Origin: Olsenella_K absiana
GTDB taxonomy: Bacteria; Actinomycetota; Coriobacteriia; Coriobacteriales; Atopobiaceae
Reading direction: 5' to 3'
NCBI RefSeq assembly: GCF_036408855.1
Contig: NZ_JAZGJQ010000001.1
Span: forward strand, 310,001 to 374,000
DNA: 64,000 bases
A model generated the notes under the pieces. That model saw only the letters and a list, made by a program, of their open reading frames with translations. It had not been told where the DNA came from and did not search any database. A program made the translations under genes and the position numbers. This document shows, piece after piece, positions 1 to 10,805 of this stretch. Position 1 is the stretch's first letter. Each line of letters begins with the position of its first letter.

Positions 1-1839
1 GTCGAGGGTGGAGGAGGTCCCCGGCGCGTTGGAGAAGGTGCACAGCACCACGACCTTGCCGACGACCCCCTGGTCGACGTATCCCTTGAGGACGTCGAGG
101 GCCTGGTCGGGGCGGCGCCCGACGTAGGAGTCGAGGTAGCCGTTGGGGCAGTGCTGCTTGAAGTACCAGCTCGCGTCGCCCGCGACGGAGTCGGCGACCA
201 CGAAGGGGTCGTAGCGGTTCTGGCCCGTCTCGTCCGCGGAGGCCGTGAGCACGAGGTGGTCGTCGGGGGTCGCGCCCTCGGCGACGCCCTTGGAGTCCTC
301 CGCGGAGCCCGCGGCATCCCCGCCGTCCGCAGCCTGCTGCGACTCGGACGTGAGGTCCTTGGCCGCGCCGGCGCTCACGCCCGTGTTGTTGAGGGCGTCG
401 GTGGGAAGCGCCGTCTCGTCCGGCACGACGACGGCGCCTGCGACCGCGACGGCCACCACGGCGAGCCCCGCGACGAGGGCTGCCGCCCGGGCGGGCGCGA
501 GGCGGCCGGGACCCGTCGGCAGCGGCGACGCGCCTCGGGCGAGGGGCTCCTCCACGAGCCTCAGCGAGAGCTCGGCCAAGGCGACGGAGGCGACGACGGC
601 GAGCGCGACCACCCAGGCGGGGGTGTCGCCGTCGGTAACCCGGAGGAGCTGGAAGAGCGGGTAGTGCCACAGGTAGATGCCGAAGGCGCGCCTGCCGAGC
701 CAGACCAGGGGCCTGGCGGAGAAGAACCTCGAGGTGACCGTCGCCGGGTCGAGCAGGGACGCGACGAGGGCGGCCGAGAGCAGGGCCACGATCATCATGC
801 CGCCGCGGTAGAGGAAGGTCGCGGTGTCTTGGGACAGGACCATGACGGCGAGCACGCCCGCGAGCCCCACCAGGCCGAAGATGTCGAGCGACCCCAGGTC
901 GAGCTTGGAGCCGCCGAGGGCGCCGACCGGACGCCTCCTGCCGAGGGGCCACAGCAGGGCGAGACAGGCGCCCACGAGCGGGGCGAAGAAGCGGGTGTCG
1001 GGGCCGTAGTAGACGCGCGTCGGGTCCCCGTTGGGGTCGAAGAGGGCGGCCATGGCGACGGCGGAGGCGAGCGCGAGCGCGAAGGTGGCGCGCCTTGGGA
1101 GGGCGGCGTCGCGCCTCTTCGCCCCCAGCCTCCACAGCAGGGCCAGGACGGGCGGCCACACGAGGCAGAACTGCGCGTCGAGGCCGAGGTACCACAGGTG
1201 CGTGAGCGGCGAGACGCCGCCGAGGTGGTCGAAGTAGCTGGCGCCGCGCACGATGGCGGCCAGGTTGGAGACGAGCAGCAGCGAGGGGACGAAGTCCGGC
1301 CTGAGCTTCGTCAGCAGGACGTGGTTGAAGAGCACGCAGGCCGCGACGGTGACGAAGACGCAGACCGCCATGGGCGGCCAGATCCTGCGGAGGCGCCTCG
1401 TCCAGAGGGTGCGGTAGCCGATGGCGCCCCCCTTGACGAGGGTGCGCACGAGCGAGCTCGTCAGCAGGTAGCCGGTGAGGACGAGGAAGACGATGACGCC
1501 CATGTGCCCGCTCGGCAGCCAGGCCACCGAGAGGTGGTAGAAGACGACGGAGGCGATCGCGAGGGCGCGCAGGCCGTCGAGCGCGTCGTTGCGACGCCCG
1601 GCCCGAGGCTGCCCGGCCGCCCGCGGCCCCTCCGCCCGCCGGGGCGCGGCGTCCCTGGTGGCCCGGCCCCCCTCGGGGGCGCGCTGCGGGCGGGCGGGCG
1701 CCGTGCGCCGCGCCCGCGCGGACGCCTGCGGGCGCGAGGTCCTTCTCCCCTGTGGCTCCTGCCGACCCGGGGCGGCGGCCCCCCTCTCGACGGGTGCGGT
1801 GTCGGTGGGTCTGGTATGGGGGGCTCTGTCTCGTGACAT
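1..1839 (-). CDS. OatA-like membrane O-acyltransferase (acyltransferase-3 plus SGNH-like domain), 3' end outside window
   Basis: Partial gene running off the left edge; 613 codons are visible. It starts at ATG 1839 behind AGGAA. The first ~85 residues are an Arg/Pro/Ala-rich, probably disordered cytoplasmic tail. The acyltransferase-3 core follows: LDGLRALAI, a His in VVFYHL, an RRLRRIWPP loop and about ten hydrophobic segments. After the last membrane segment, around residue 470, comes an extracytoplasmic region with PFVVADSV, resembling the Ser block of the SGNH domain in OatA-type enzymes. Known members of this architecture move acetyl groups across the membrane onto peptidoglycan or other surface glycans; that substrate is inference here. 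The catalytic His/Asp end of the SGNH domain lies outside the window, so activity cannot be judged. The R/P-rich N-tail is unusual for the family. Confidence 0.85.
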   Translation of the reverse strand, partial: MSRDRAPHTRPTDTAPVERGAAAPGRQEPQGRRTSRPQASARARRTAPARPQRAPEGGRATRDAAPRRAEGPRAAGQPRAGRRNDALDGLRALAIASVVFYHLSVAWLPSGHMGVIVFLVLTGYLLTSSLVRTLVKGGAIGYRTLWTRRLRRIWPPMAVCVFVTVAACVLFNHVLLTKLRPDFVPSLLLVSNLAAIVRGASYFDHLGGVSPLTHLWYLGLDAQFCLVWPPVLALLWRLGAKRRDAALPRRATFALALASAVAMAALFDPNGDPTRVYYGPDTRFFAPLVGACLALLWPLGRRRPVGALGGSKLDLGSLDIFGLVGLAGVLAVMVLSQDTATFLYRGGMMIVALLSAALVASLLDPATVTSRFFSARPLVWLGRRAFGIYLWHYPLFQLLRVTDGDTPAWVVALAVVASVALAELSLRLVEEPLARGASPLPTGPGRLAPARAAALVAGLAVVAVAVAGAVVVPDETALPTDALNNTGVSAGAAKDLTSESQQAADGGDAAGSAEDSKGVAEGATPDDHLVLTASADETGQNRYDPFVVADSVAGDASWYFKQHCPNGYLDSYVGRRPDQALDVLKGYVDQGVVGKVVVLCTFSNAPGTSSTLD

Positions 1840-2224
1840 GGCGTTCCTATTGCGCGTTTGGCTTCTTGGGTGGGGGAGTGGGCCCGGGCGCTGGTCGCCC
1901 CTCGGACCTCGGGGCCGGCTCGCGCTTGGGACCTCGGGCGCGAATCGCCCTTCAGGCAAAAGATGATAGCGTTTGGCGCCCCTCTCCGCCGGGCTCGGCG
2001 CCCGGGCGACGTCCGGGTCGCACGATCGGCGCCCGGGCGCCCAGGGCGGGGCACGGGACGGAAGGACTGCCGCAGCTGGTCCTGGAGCTGGGTTTCTGTA
2101 GTGTTGCTGACGGCTCCTGCGGAGGGCCGGGGGTGCGTCACAATAGGTACCTCACAAGCCGGGGCGACGGCGCCCCGAGGTCCGTCCCCGGCGGGCCGGC
2201 AGGGACTTTCTGCAAAGGACTCCG
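1840..2224. other. 385-bp divergent intergenic region
   Basis: It separates the minus-strand acyltransferase from the plus-strand ABC transporter, so it should hold both promoters. I cannot name a convincing -35/-10 pair for either. It contains a 14-bp direct repeat, TCGGCGCCCGGGCG, at 1995-2008 and 2026-2039, spaced 31 bp start to start. The second copy extends into the palindrome GGCGCCCGGGCGCC at 2028-2041. A slightly AT-richer patch lies at about 1957-1977. No coding potential is credible here. Confidence 0.5.
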
Positions 2225-5200
2225 ATGCTAGAGCTGCACCAGATCAAGAAGACCTACGCGACCGAAGGCTTCACCCAAGTCGCCCTCGACGGCGTCTCGG
2301 TCACCTTCAGGGACAACGAGTTCGTGGCCGTGCTCGGCCCCTCGGGCTCGGGCAAGACCACGATGCTCAACATCCTCGGCGGCCTCGACCACGCGGACTC
2401 GGGGGAGATCGTCGTCAACGGCGTCTCGACCAAGGACTTCTCGTCCAAGGACTGGGACACCTACAGAAACCACCGCGTCGGCTTCATCTTCCAGAGCTAC
2501 AACCTGATCCCGCACCAGTCGGTGCTCTCCAACGTCGAGCTGGCGCTCACGCTCTCTGGCGTCGGGCGTGCGGAGCGGGAGCGCCGCGCGCTCTCGGCCC
2601 TCGCGGACGTGGGGCTCGCCGAGCACGCGCGCAAGCGGCCGTCGCAGCTCTCGGGCGGCCAGATGCAGCGCGTGGCGATCGCGCGCGCCCTCGTGAACGA
2701 CCCCGACATCGTCCTGGCGGACGAGCCGACCGGCGCCCTGGACACCCAGACGAGCGTCCAGGTCATGGACATCCTCAAGAGGATCGCCTCCGACAGGCTC
2801 GTGGTCATGGTGACCCACAACCCCGAGCTGGCGGAGCGCTACGCGACGCGCATCGTGCGCGTGAGGGACGGGCGCGTCGAGGGCGACACGGACCCCTTCG
2901 ACCCCGCGCGCCCCGAGACGGCCCAGGGACGCGGCGCGACGGTCGCCCTCCCCGTCGCGGGCGACGAGACGGTGGCCATGCCTGCGCAGTCCGCCCCGCC
3001 CGCCGCCTCCGCCCCTGGCGCGGGGCGCGGCGCGGCCCGCGCGGACGACGCGCACGAGCGCGGCAAGTCCCGCCGGCACGCCTCCATGGGCTTCCTCACG
3101 GCGCTCTCCCTCTCGGCCAACAACCTCTGGTCCAAGAAGGGCCGCACCATCCTCACCGCCTTCGCGGGCTCCATCGGCATCATCGGCATCGCCGCCATCC
3201 TCGCCATCTCCAACGGCGTGAACAACTACATCGCCAAGACGGAGGAGGACGCGCTCTCGCACTACCCCCTCGCGATCACGCAGGGCTCGGCCAACGTCTC
3301 CGAGCTGATGGGCCAGATGGGCGCGAGCGCGACCGAGTCGGACGGCACCGGGCAGCAGGGGAGCGTCTCCGGGGGCGACGAGATCCCCGAGTCGACGGTC
3401 GTCTCCGACATGTTCTCCCAGGTGAGGCTCAACGACCTCGCGTCGTTCAAGGCCTTCCTCGACAGCGGGCAGAGCGGCGTCGAGGAGCACGCGAGCTCCA
3501 TCGAGTACAAGTACGGCATCTACCCCAAGATGTACGCCGCCGACACCTCGAAGGGCGTGACCAGGCTCGGCTCGCCCCTGAGCTCGGGCCAGAGCAGCAT
3601 GCAGCAGGCGGGCGCGAGCCTGGGGCTCTCCTCGTCCTCCTCCGCGGAGGGCTTCGAGGAGCTCCTCGATGACCAGGCGCTCCTCGACTCCCAGTACGAC
3701 GTGGTGGCCGGCTCCTGGCCGACCGGCGAGGACGAGGCGGTCCTCGTGCTCGACGCCAATGGGAAGATCTCCGACTACACCCTCTACTGCCTGGGGATCC
3801 TCGACCCCCAGCAGCTGAAGGACCTCGTCGACTCGATAAGCGCCTCAGGCGAGCGGCCCGCCCTGCCGGACACCAACGTCGGCCTCACCTACGACGACGC
3901 GCTCGGCCTCACCTTCAAGGTGGTGGACCCCTCCTCGTGCTACCAGTACAACGCCGACACCGCGACCTGGACGGACATGACCGGCGACGAGGGCTTCATG
4001 CGCGGCGTCGTGGACTCGGCGATGACGCTGCGGGTCGTGGGCGTCGTGCGCCCCAACGCGACGACGCAGAACACCTCCATGCAGGAGGGCGTCGCCTACA
4101 CCCACGCCCTCACGCAGCGCCTCATGGCCGACGCGGCCTCCTCCCAGATCGTGAGGCAGCAGCTCGACGACCCCGACGTGGACGTCTTCACCGGCAAGAC
4201 CTTCGAGGAGCTGAGGTCCGCCTCCGGCGCGAGCTTCGACATGTCCCAGATCTTCTCGGTCGACGAGGACGCGCTCAGGGGTGCCTTCTCGTTCGACCAG
4301 GACAAGTTCGCCCAGGCCATGTCCTCCTCTGGCGACGGCCTCGACCTCTCCGGGATGGACCTCTCGGGCATGGACCTCTCCGGCCTCGACCTCTCGGGGG
4401 TCGACACGAGCTCCCTCTCCTCCGTCTTCAGCCCCGAGGCCGTGGCGCGGCTCGTCGCCGACGCCCCCCAGCCCGACCTCTCCAAGCTCGCCGCGGACGT
4501 CGACCCTTCGCGGCAGCAGGCGGCGACGGAGGCGGCGCAGCGGCTCGCGGACGGCTTTGGCGACTACTGGCTTGCCAACATGGCCAAGTACACCAAGACC
4601 GACCAGAACGGGGGGCATTACTACGACTGGCAGGCCGCCTGGAGCGACTACACGACGGTGGACCCGGAGGGCAGACAGCGCTACGCGGAGGCCGTCGCGG
4701 CAGCCTCGACCGGCACCGACGACCTCTCGGCCAAGCTCAGGTTCGTCATGCAGGACTACCTGACAGACCAGTTCGCGCCGTACTTCTCCGAGCGGATGGG
4801 CGCGCTCATGAGCCAGGCCGCCGATGCCATGGCGCAGCAGCTCGCCGTGGCGCTCCAGACCCAGATGCAGAGCGCCGCCGGGGCGCTCGGCTCGCAGCTC
4901 TCCGCCGCCATCTCCTCCCAGATGCAGGGGCAGATGGAGGGGCTCTCCTCCGCGATGGCCGACTCCTTCTCCGTCGACGCCGACGCCTTCCGCAACGCGA
5001 TCCACTTCAACCTCACGCAGGAGGACCTGACCTCGCTGCTGACCAACTACGCCAACGCGAGCTCGCTCACCTACGAGAACAACCTCACGACCCTGGGCTA
5101 CGCTGACGAGTCTGACCCGCACGAGATCGACATCTACCCCAGGAGCTTCTCCGACAAGGAGGACGTCCTCAAGATCGTGGACGGCTACAACGACCGGATG

Positions 5201-5689
5201 CGGGCCCAGGGCGAGGACGACAAGGTCATCAGCTACACCGACCTCATGGGCACCCTGCTTTCCTCCGTGACGGACATCGTCAACCTCGTGTCCACGGTGC
5301 TGATCGCCTTCGTCTCCATCTCGCTCGTGGTGAGCTCGATCATGATCGCCATCATCACCTACATCTCGGTCCTGGAGCGCAAGAAGGAGATCGGCATCCT
5401 GCGTGCCATGGGCGCCTCCAAGCTCAACGTCGCCAACATCTTCAACGCGGAGACGTTCATCGAGGGCCTGGTGTCGGGAGTCTTCGCGATCCTGGTCGTC
5501 CTCGTCGCCGAGGTGCCGGTCAACCGCTTCGTCTACGGCTGGAAGCACGTCTCCGGCATCATGGCGCTCTCGCCGGCCAACGCCGCCGTCCTCATCGTCA
5601 TCTCGGTGGTGCTCACGCTCGTGGCGGGCATCATCCCCTCGACCATCGCCGCCAGGCGCGACCCGGTGGAGGCGCTCAGGAGCGAGTAG
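2225..5689 (+). CDS. Fused MacB-type ABC transporter (ATPase + FtsX-like permease), 1154 aa
   Basis: Single-polypeptide ABC exporter-type protein. Residues 1-~225 are an ATPase of the LolD/MacB class: Walker A GPSGSGKTT near residue 39, signature LSGGQMQRVAIARAL, Walker B IVLADEPTGALD, and a switch His in VTHN. After an Ala/Arg-rich linker comes one membrane helix near 305-330, then a very large external domain (~330-1000) and three C-terminal helices (about 1015-1050, 1080-1105, 1118-1145) with the FtsX-like LERKKEIGILRAMGAS loop. MacB-type systems act as mechanotransmitters driving extracytoplasmic processes; the substrate here is unknown. Start ATG has AAAGGA upstream. It stands alone, with no obvious partner gene. 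The external domain carries a five-unit pentapeptide-like tract. Confidence 0.9.
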   Translation: MLELHQIKKTYATEGFTQVALDGVSVTFRDNEFVAVLGPSGSGKTTMLNILGGLDHADSGEIVVNGVSTKDFSSKDWDTYRNHRVGFIFQSYNLIPHQSVLSNVELALTLSGVGRAERERRALSALADVGLAEHARKRPSQLSGGQMQRVAIARALVNDPDIVLADEPTGALDTQTSVQVMDILKRIASDRLVVMVTHNPELAERYATRIVRVRDGRVEGDTDPFDPARPETAQGRGATVALPVAGDETVAMPAQSAPPAASAPGAGRGAARADDAHERGKSRRHASMGFLTALSLSANNLWSKKGRTILTAFAGSIGIIGIAAILAISNGVNNYIAKTEEDALSHYPLAITQGSANVSELMGQMGASATESDGTGQQGSVSGGDEIPESTVVSDMFSQVRLNDLASFKAFLDSGQSGVEEHASSIEYKYGIYPKMYAADTSKGVTRLGSPLSSGQSSMQQAGASLGLSSSSSAEGFEELLDDQALLDSQYDVVAGSWPTGEDEAVLVLDANGKISDYTLYCLGILDPQQLKDLVDSISASGERPALPDTNVGLTYDDALGLTFKVVDPSSCYQYNADTATWTDMTGDEGFMRGVVDSAMTLRVVGVVRPNATTQNTSMQEGVAYTHALTQRLMADAASSQIVRQQLDDPDVDVFTGKTFEELRSASGASFDMSQIFSVDEDALRGAFSFDQDKFAQAMSSSGDGLDLSGMDLSGMDLSGLDLSGVDTSSLSSVFSPEAVARLVADAPQPDLSKLAADVDPSRQQAATEAAQRLADGFGDYWLANMAKYTKTDQNGGHYYDWQAAWSDYTTVDPEGRQRYAEAVAAASTGTDDLSAKLRFVMQDYLTDQFAPYFSERMGALMSQAADAMAQQLAVALQTQMQSAAGALGSQLSAAISSQMQGQMEGLSSAMADSFSVDADAFRNAIHFNLTQEDLTSLLTNYANASSLTYENNLTTLGYADESDPHEIDIYPRSFSDKEDVLKIVDGYNDRMRAQGEDDKVISYTDLMGTLLSSVTDIVNLVSTVLIAFVSISLVVSSIMIAIITYISVLERKKEIGILRAMGASKLNVANIFNAETFIEGLVSGVFAILVVLVAEVPVNRFVYGWKHVSGIMALSPANAAVLIVISVVLTLVAGIIPSTIAARRDPVEALRSE
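4337..4411 (+). repeat. Five tandem 15-bp units in the ABC transporter external domain
   Basis: Five consecutive 15-bp units (4337, 4352, 4367, 4382, 4397) encode GLDLS, GMDLS, GMDLS, GLDLS and GVDTS at residues 705-729 of the fused ABC transporter. The first four differ at only a few bases. The length is a whole number of codons, so copy number can change without a frameshift. Confidence 0.9.
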
Positions 5690-5804
5690 GGGCGCACGCC
5701 GGGGCACCGGGGCGCACGCCGCCCGGCGCCCTCCGGCCTGGGTCGCGGCGCCGGTCCGGATCGGGAAAACCTCCCCTCCGGGCTGGCGCCGCGCTGCGTT
5801 TGGA

Positions 5805-5818
5805 CGTACAATTGTTCG
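5805..5818 (+). promoter_or_regulatory. LexA-like SOS box before the Y-family polymerase
   Basis: CGTACAATTGTTCG matches the Gram-positive/actinobacterial LexA consensus CGAAC-N4-GTTCG at every position except one in the left half (T for A). It sits 28 bp before the chosen start of the polymerase gene and overlaps a TACAAT (5807-5812) usable as a -10. That is a sensible place for a repressor of an error-prone polymerase. Confidence 0.6.
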
Positions 5819-5846
5819 CATGCCGAGGCGACCGAAGGGAGGCGGC

Positions 5847-7169
5847 ATGGGGGAGCGGCAGTACCTCTGCATAGACCTCAAGAGCTTCTACGCCAGCGTC
5901 GAGTGCGCAGACCGCGGGCTCGACCCCATGACCACCAACCTCGTCGTGGCGGACGGCACGCGGACGGAGAAGACCATCTGCCTCGCGGTCAGCCCAAGCA
6001 TGAAGGCCCTCGGCGTGCGCAACCGCTGCCGCGTGTTCGAGATACCCAAGGGCATTCCCTATACCATGGCCCCTCCCCGGATGGCCCGCTACATCCAGAA
6101 GAGCGCCGAGATCTACGGCACCTACCTCAGGTGGGTCGGCAAGGAGGACGTCCACGTCTACTCCATCGACGAGGCCTTCCTGGACGTCACGCCCTACCTC
6201 GACCTGTACGGCATGGGCGCCCGTGAGCTCGGCGAGCGCATCCGCGAGGACGTGGTGGCGCGCAACGGCATCCCGGCGACCTGCGGGCTGGGCACCAACC
6301 TCTACCTCGCCAAGGTGGCGCTCGACATAACGGCCAAGCACAGCCCCGGCTTCTTCGGGGAGCTGGACGAGGAGTCCTACCGCCAGACCCTGTGGAACCA
6401 CCGCCCGATCACGGACTTCTGGCGCGTCGGGCCGGGGATCGCCAGGCGGCTCTCCGAGCTGGGCATACACACCATGGGGGAGCTCGCACTCGCTGCGCCC
6501 GAGCCCGTCTACGAGGTCCTCGGCCGTGACGCGGAGATACTGATCGACCACGCCTGGGGCCAGGAGCCCTGCACCATGGCGGACATAAAGGGCTATCGCT
6601 CAAGGAGCAGGATGTACACGAGCGCCCAGGTCTTCGGGTGCGACAAGGACTTCGACAACGCGTGGCTCGTCGTGAAGGAGATGCTGGACGACCTCTCGCT
6701 CAGGCTCGTGGACGAGGGGGAGGTCGCGGGCGGCGTCTCGTTCTGGGTGGGCTACGCGCTCACGGCCGAGGAGCGCGACCGGATGCGGCGCGCCGGGAAC
6801 CTGCGCTTCTACGGCGGCCCCGGCGCCTCCGGGGCGCGCAGACTGGCGAGCCCCACGAGCTCCCTGCGCGAGCTCCGCGAGGCGGCGCGCGCGGCCTGGG
6901 ACGAGGGGGTGTCGCGGGAGCGGCCCGTCCACCGCGTGGGGGTGAGTCTCACCGAGGTCGCCCCGCTCGGCGCCGCGGGCACCCAGCTCGACCTCTTCGC
7001 CGACGAGGGCGCGCGCGAGCGCGAGCGCACGCGGCAGCGCGCCATCAACGATATCAAGCGGAAGTTCGGCAAGAACGCAGTGCTCAAGGGCATAGACCTC
7101 CTGCCCGGGGCCACGGCGCGCGAGCGCCATGCGCAGATCGGCGGTCACAGGAGCGGAGAGGGAGCCTAG
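5847..7169 (+). CDS. Y-family DNA polymerase (UmuC/DinB-type), 440 aa
   Basis: Translesion DNA polymerase. Seen: the N-terminal catalytic start YLCIDLKSFYASVEC with its metal-binding Asp, the second acidic motif YSIDEAFLDV, the helix-hairpin-helix region GIARRLSELGIHTMGELA, and a little-finger domain with SYRSRSRM-like start near residue 255. Length and the LDLF clamp-binding-like motif near the C-terminus (TQLDLFADEG) fit UmuC-like members. An upstream in-frame ATG at 5820 lies inside the promoter/operator. ATG 5847 has GAAGGGAGG at good spacing and is preferred. A LexA-like box precedes it, suggesting SOS control. The next gene overlaps its 3' end. Confidence 0.9.
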   Translation: MGERQYLCIDLKSFYASVECADRGLDPMTTNLVVADGTRTEKTICLAVSPSMKALGVRNRCRVFEIPKGIPYTMAPPRMARYIQKSAEIYGTYLRWVGKEDVHVYSIDEAFLDVTPYLDLYGMGARELGERIREDVVARNGIPATCGLGTNLYLAKVALDITAKHSPGFFGELDEESYRQTLWNHRPITDFWRVGPGIARRLSELGIHTMGELALAAPEPVYEVLGRDAEILIDHAWGQEPCTMADIKGYRSRSRMYTSAQVFGCDKDFDNAWLVVKEMLDDLSLRLVDEGEVAGGVSFWVGYALTAEERDRMRRAGNLRFYGGPGASGARRLASPTSSLRELREAARAAWDEGVSRERPVHRVGVSLTEVAPLGAAGTQLDLFADEGARERERTRQRAINDIKRKFGKNAVLKGIDLLPGATARERHAQIGGHRSGEGA

Positions 7170-7455
7170 GGAGGGGAGGTTCGCCATAGGACGCGTCACG
7201 GGAGGATCAGAGGCAGGCGCCGCTGCGGGCGGCGGCCTCGGTCCGGACGACCTCTACGTGCGGCATCCCAGGATGCCGCTGAGCGAGAGGGCCAAGATAT
7301 TCATGCCGTTCAACCCGCTCAAGGGGTTCGAGGAGGCCCTGCGCGAAAAGGAGCGCGAGGTCGAGCGCGAGGCCCTCGACGAGTGGGGCGGAAACGACGT
7401 CGAGGCGCCGGACGCCTCCGCTGCCGGCGGATGCGGCCGGCCGGCAGGCGGGTAG
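7129..7455 (+). CDS. Small conserved protein paired with the Y-family polymerase, 108 aa
   Basis: Its start overlaps the polymerase gene by 41 bp, implying translational coupling. The recognisable core is residues ~44-75, HPRMPLSERAKIF followed by MPFNPLKGFEEALREKE, a motif seen in small proteins (YolD-like group) beside Y-family polymerases in Firmicutes and Actinobacteria. The first ~40 residues are Gly/Ala-rich and may be non-native: a GTG at 7258 is an alternative start, but neither start has a good ribosome-binding site. The C-terminus is acidic then Gly-rich. The biochemical role is not known to me; an accessory role in translesion synthesis is inference from position. Confidence 0.7.
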   Translation: MRRSAVTGAEREPREGRFAIGRVTGGSEAGAAAGGGLGPDDLYVRHPRMPLSERAKIFMPFNPLKGFEEALREKEREVEREALDEWGGNDVEAPDASAAGGCGRPAGG

Positions 7456-7526
7456 GGCGCGAGGAGGCCGGCTCGCACCGGGGCGAGGCGCGGTCCCCCG
7501 CCATGCGGTCCCCCCGCCAAAGGGAA

Positions 7527-7578
7527 GGGGCCGCCGCGCGAGCGCGACGGCCCCGGAAGGCCCCTGCCTGGCAGGGGC
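7527..7578. terminator. Two GC-rich hairpins between convergent genes
   Basis: Hairpin 1 (7527-7554) pairs GGGGCCG with CGGCCCC plus an inner CGCG/CGCG. Hairpin 2 (7560-7578) is a perfect 8-bp stem GCCCCTGC/GCAGGGGC with a 3-nt loop. They lie between the polymerase operon and the converging malic enzyme gene, where a bidirectional terminator is expected. There is no T-tract. Confidence 0.55.
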
Positions 7579-7605
7579 GCCTGGGTTGCGAGCGGAGGAG
7601 CGGCC

Positions 7606-8757
<1,152 letters not shown>

Positions 8758-8761
8758 GTGC

Positions 8762-10144
<1,383 letters not shown>

Positions 10145-10153
10145 GTGCCTCTC

Positions 10154-10184
10154 CTATCCTTGCCGGTCGATGGCAAAAGGATAG
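10154..10184. promoter_or_regulatory. Inverted repeat in the fumC upstream region
   Basis: CTATCCTT (10154-10161) and AAGGATAG (10177-10184) form a perfect 8-bp inverted repeat, with an inner GCC/GGC pair. It lies 10 bp upstream of the fumC start and abuts the ribosome-binding site. It could be a repressor operator or an mRNA hairpin limiting fumC translation. Confidence 0.45.
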
Positions 10185-10268
10185 GACTTTTCTGCGCCGC
10201 CCTGCCGGGGAGGGGCGGCGGCACGCGAGCGCACGTCGAGCCCCGCAGGCGCATGCGCTGCACGACGG

Positions 10269-10274
10269 TATAAT
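10269..10274 (+). promoter_or_regulatory. -10 element TATAAT of the HTH-kinase operon
   Basis: Perfect TATAAT 24 bp upstream of the HTH gene's ATG. No clear -35 is present at 17-18 bp. Confidence 0.5.
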
Positions 10275-10298
10275 GGTGCGCCACGTCGAGGGGAGCGC

Positions 10299-10805
10299 AT
10301 GGTGGTAGCGGGAGAGGGACGTACGGACGGTCGGGGTGCCGTCGCGGGCGACGACGCAGGTGCCGGGTCTTCGGCGTGCGACGAGATTCTGACCGAGGAG
10401 CTCCTGGAGCAGCTCCTCTCCAGCGCGAGCCCCGAGGCCTACCTCGAGGGCCCGGGCCACCCCGTCGAAGGCCGCGACCTCGTGGCCTACCTCGCCCACC
10501 TCCTCGAGAAGAGCGGCCTCAGGCGTGCCCGGGTCATCCGCGAGAGCGGCGTCAACGCGACCTTCGGCTACCAGGTCTTCCAGGGCACCCGTCGTCCCGG
10601 ACGTGACACGGCCCTCGCACTCGCCCTCTCCCTCGGTGCGTCGCTGCGCGAGACCCAGCGGCTCCTGCGCCTATCGGGCAACGCGGAGCTGTGGGTCAAG
10701 GACCGCCGAGACGCGATCATCGCCTTCTGCGTGGACCGGGGCCTTAGCCGCGCGGCGACGGACGACAAGCTCTACGAGCTGGGGGAGGAGACCCTGGTTG
10801 GCTGA
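10299..10805 (+). CDS. Helix-turn-helix protein paired with a Ser/Thr kinase, 168 aa
   Basis: Residues 1-~27 are a Gly/Ala-rich leader. The middle (about 75-130) reads as an XRE-like helical DNA-binding fold: ARVIRESGVNATFGYQVFQG followed by ALALALSLGASLRETQRLLRLSG, the usual 'reduce by one layer' pattern of these regulators. The C-terminal part (LWVKDRRDAIIAFCVDRGLS) is helical. ATG 10299 has GAGGGGAG upstream and a TATAAT promoter. The stop codon overlaps the TTG start of the kinase gene by 8 bp, so the two proteins are translationally coupled and probably functionally linked. A regulatory target of the kinase is the natural hypothesis; no direct evidence. Confidence 0.75.
   Translation: MVVAGEGRTDGRGAVAGDDAGAGSSACDEILTEELLEQLLSSASPEAYLEGPGHPVEGRDLVAYLAHLLEKSGLRRARVIRESGVNATFGYQVFQGTRRPGRDTALALALSLGASLRETQRLLRLSGNAELWVKDRRDAIIAFCVDRGLSRAATDDKLYELGEETLVG

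Noticed and set aside
151..1836. Long plus-strand ORF antisense to the acyltransferase
   Set aside because: Low-complexity Arg/Gly/Glu protein; the minus strand reads a clear acyltransferase-3, so this is a GC-skew shadow.
5820..5846. Upstream ATG for the Y-family polymerase
   Set aside because: It lies on the promoter/LexA-like site and lacks a ribosome-binding site; ATG 5847 has GAAGGGAGG.
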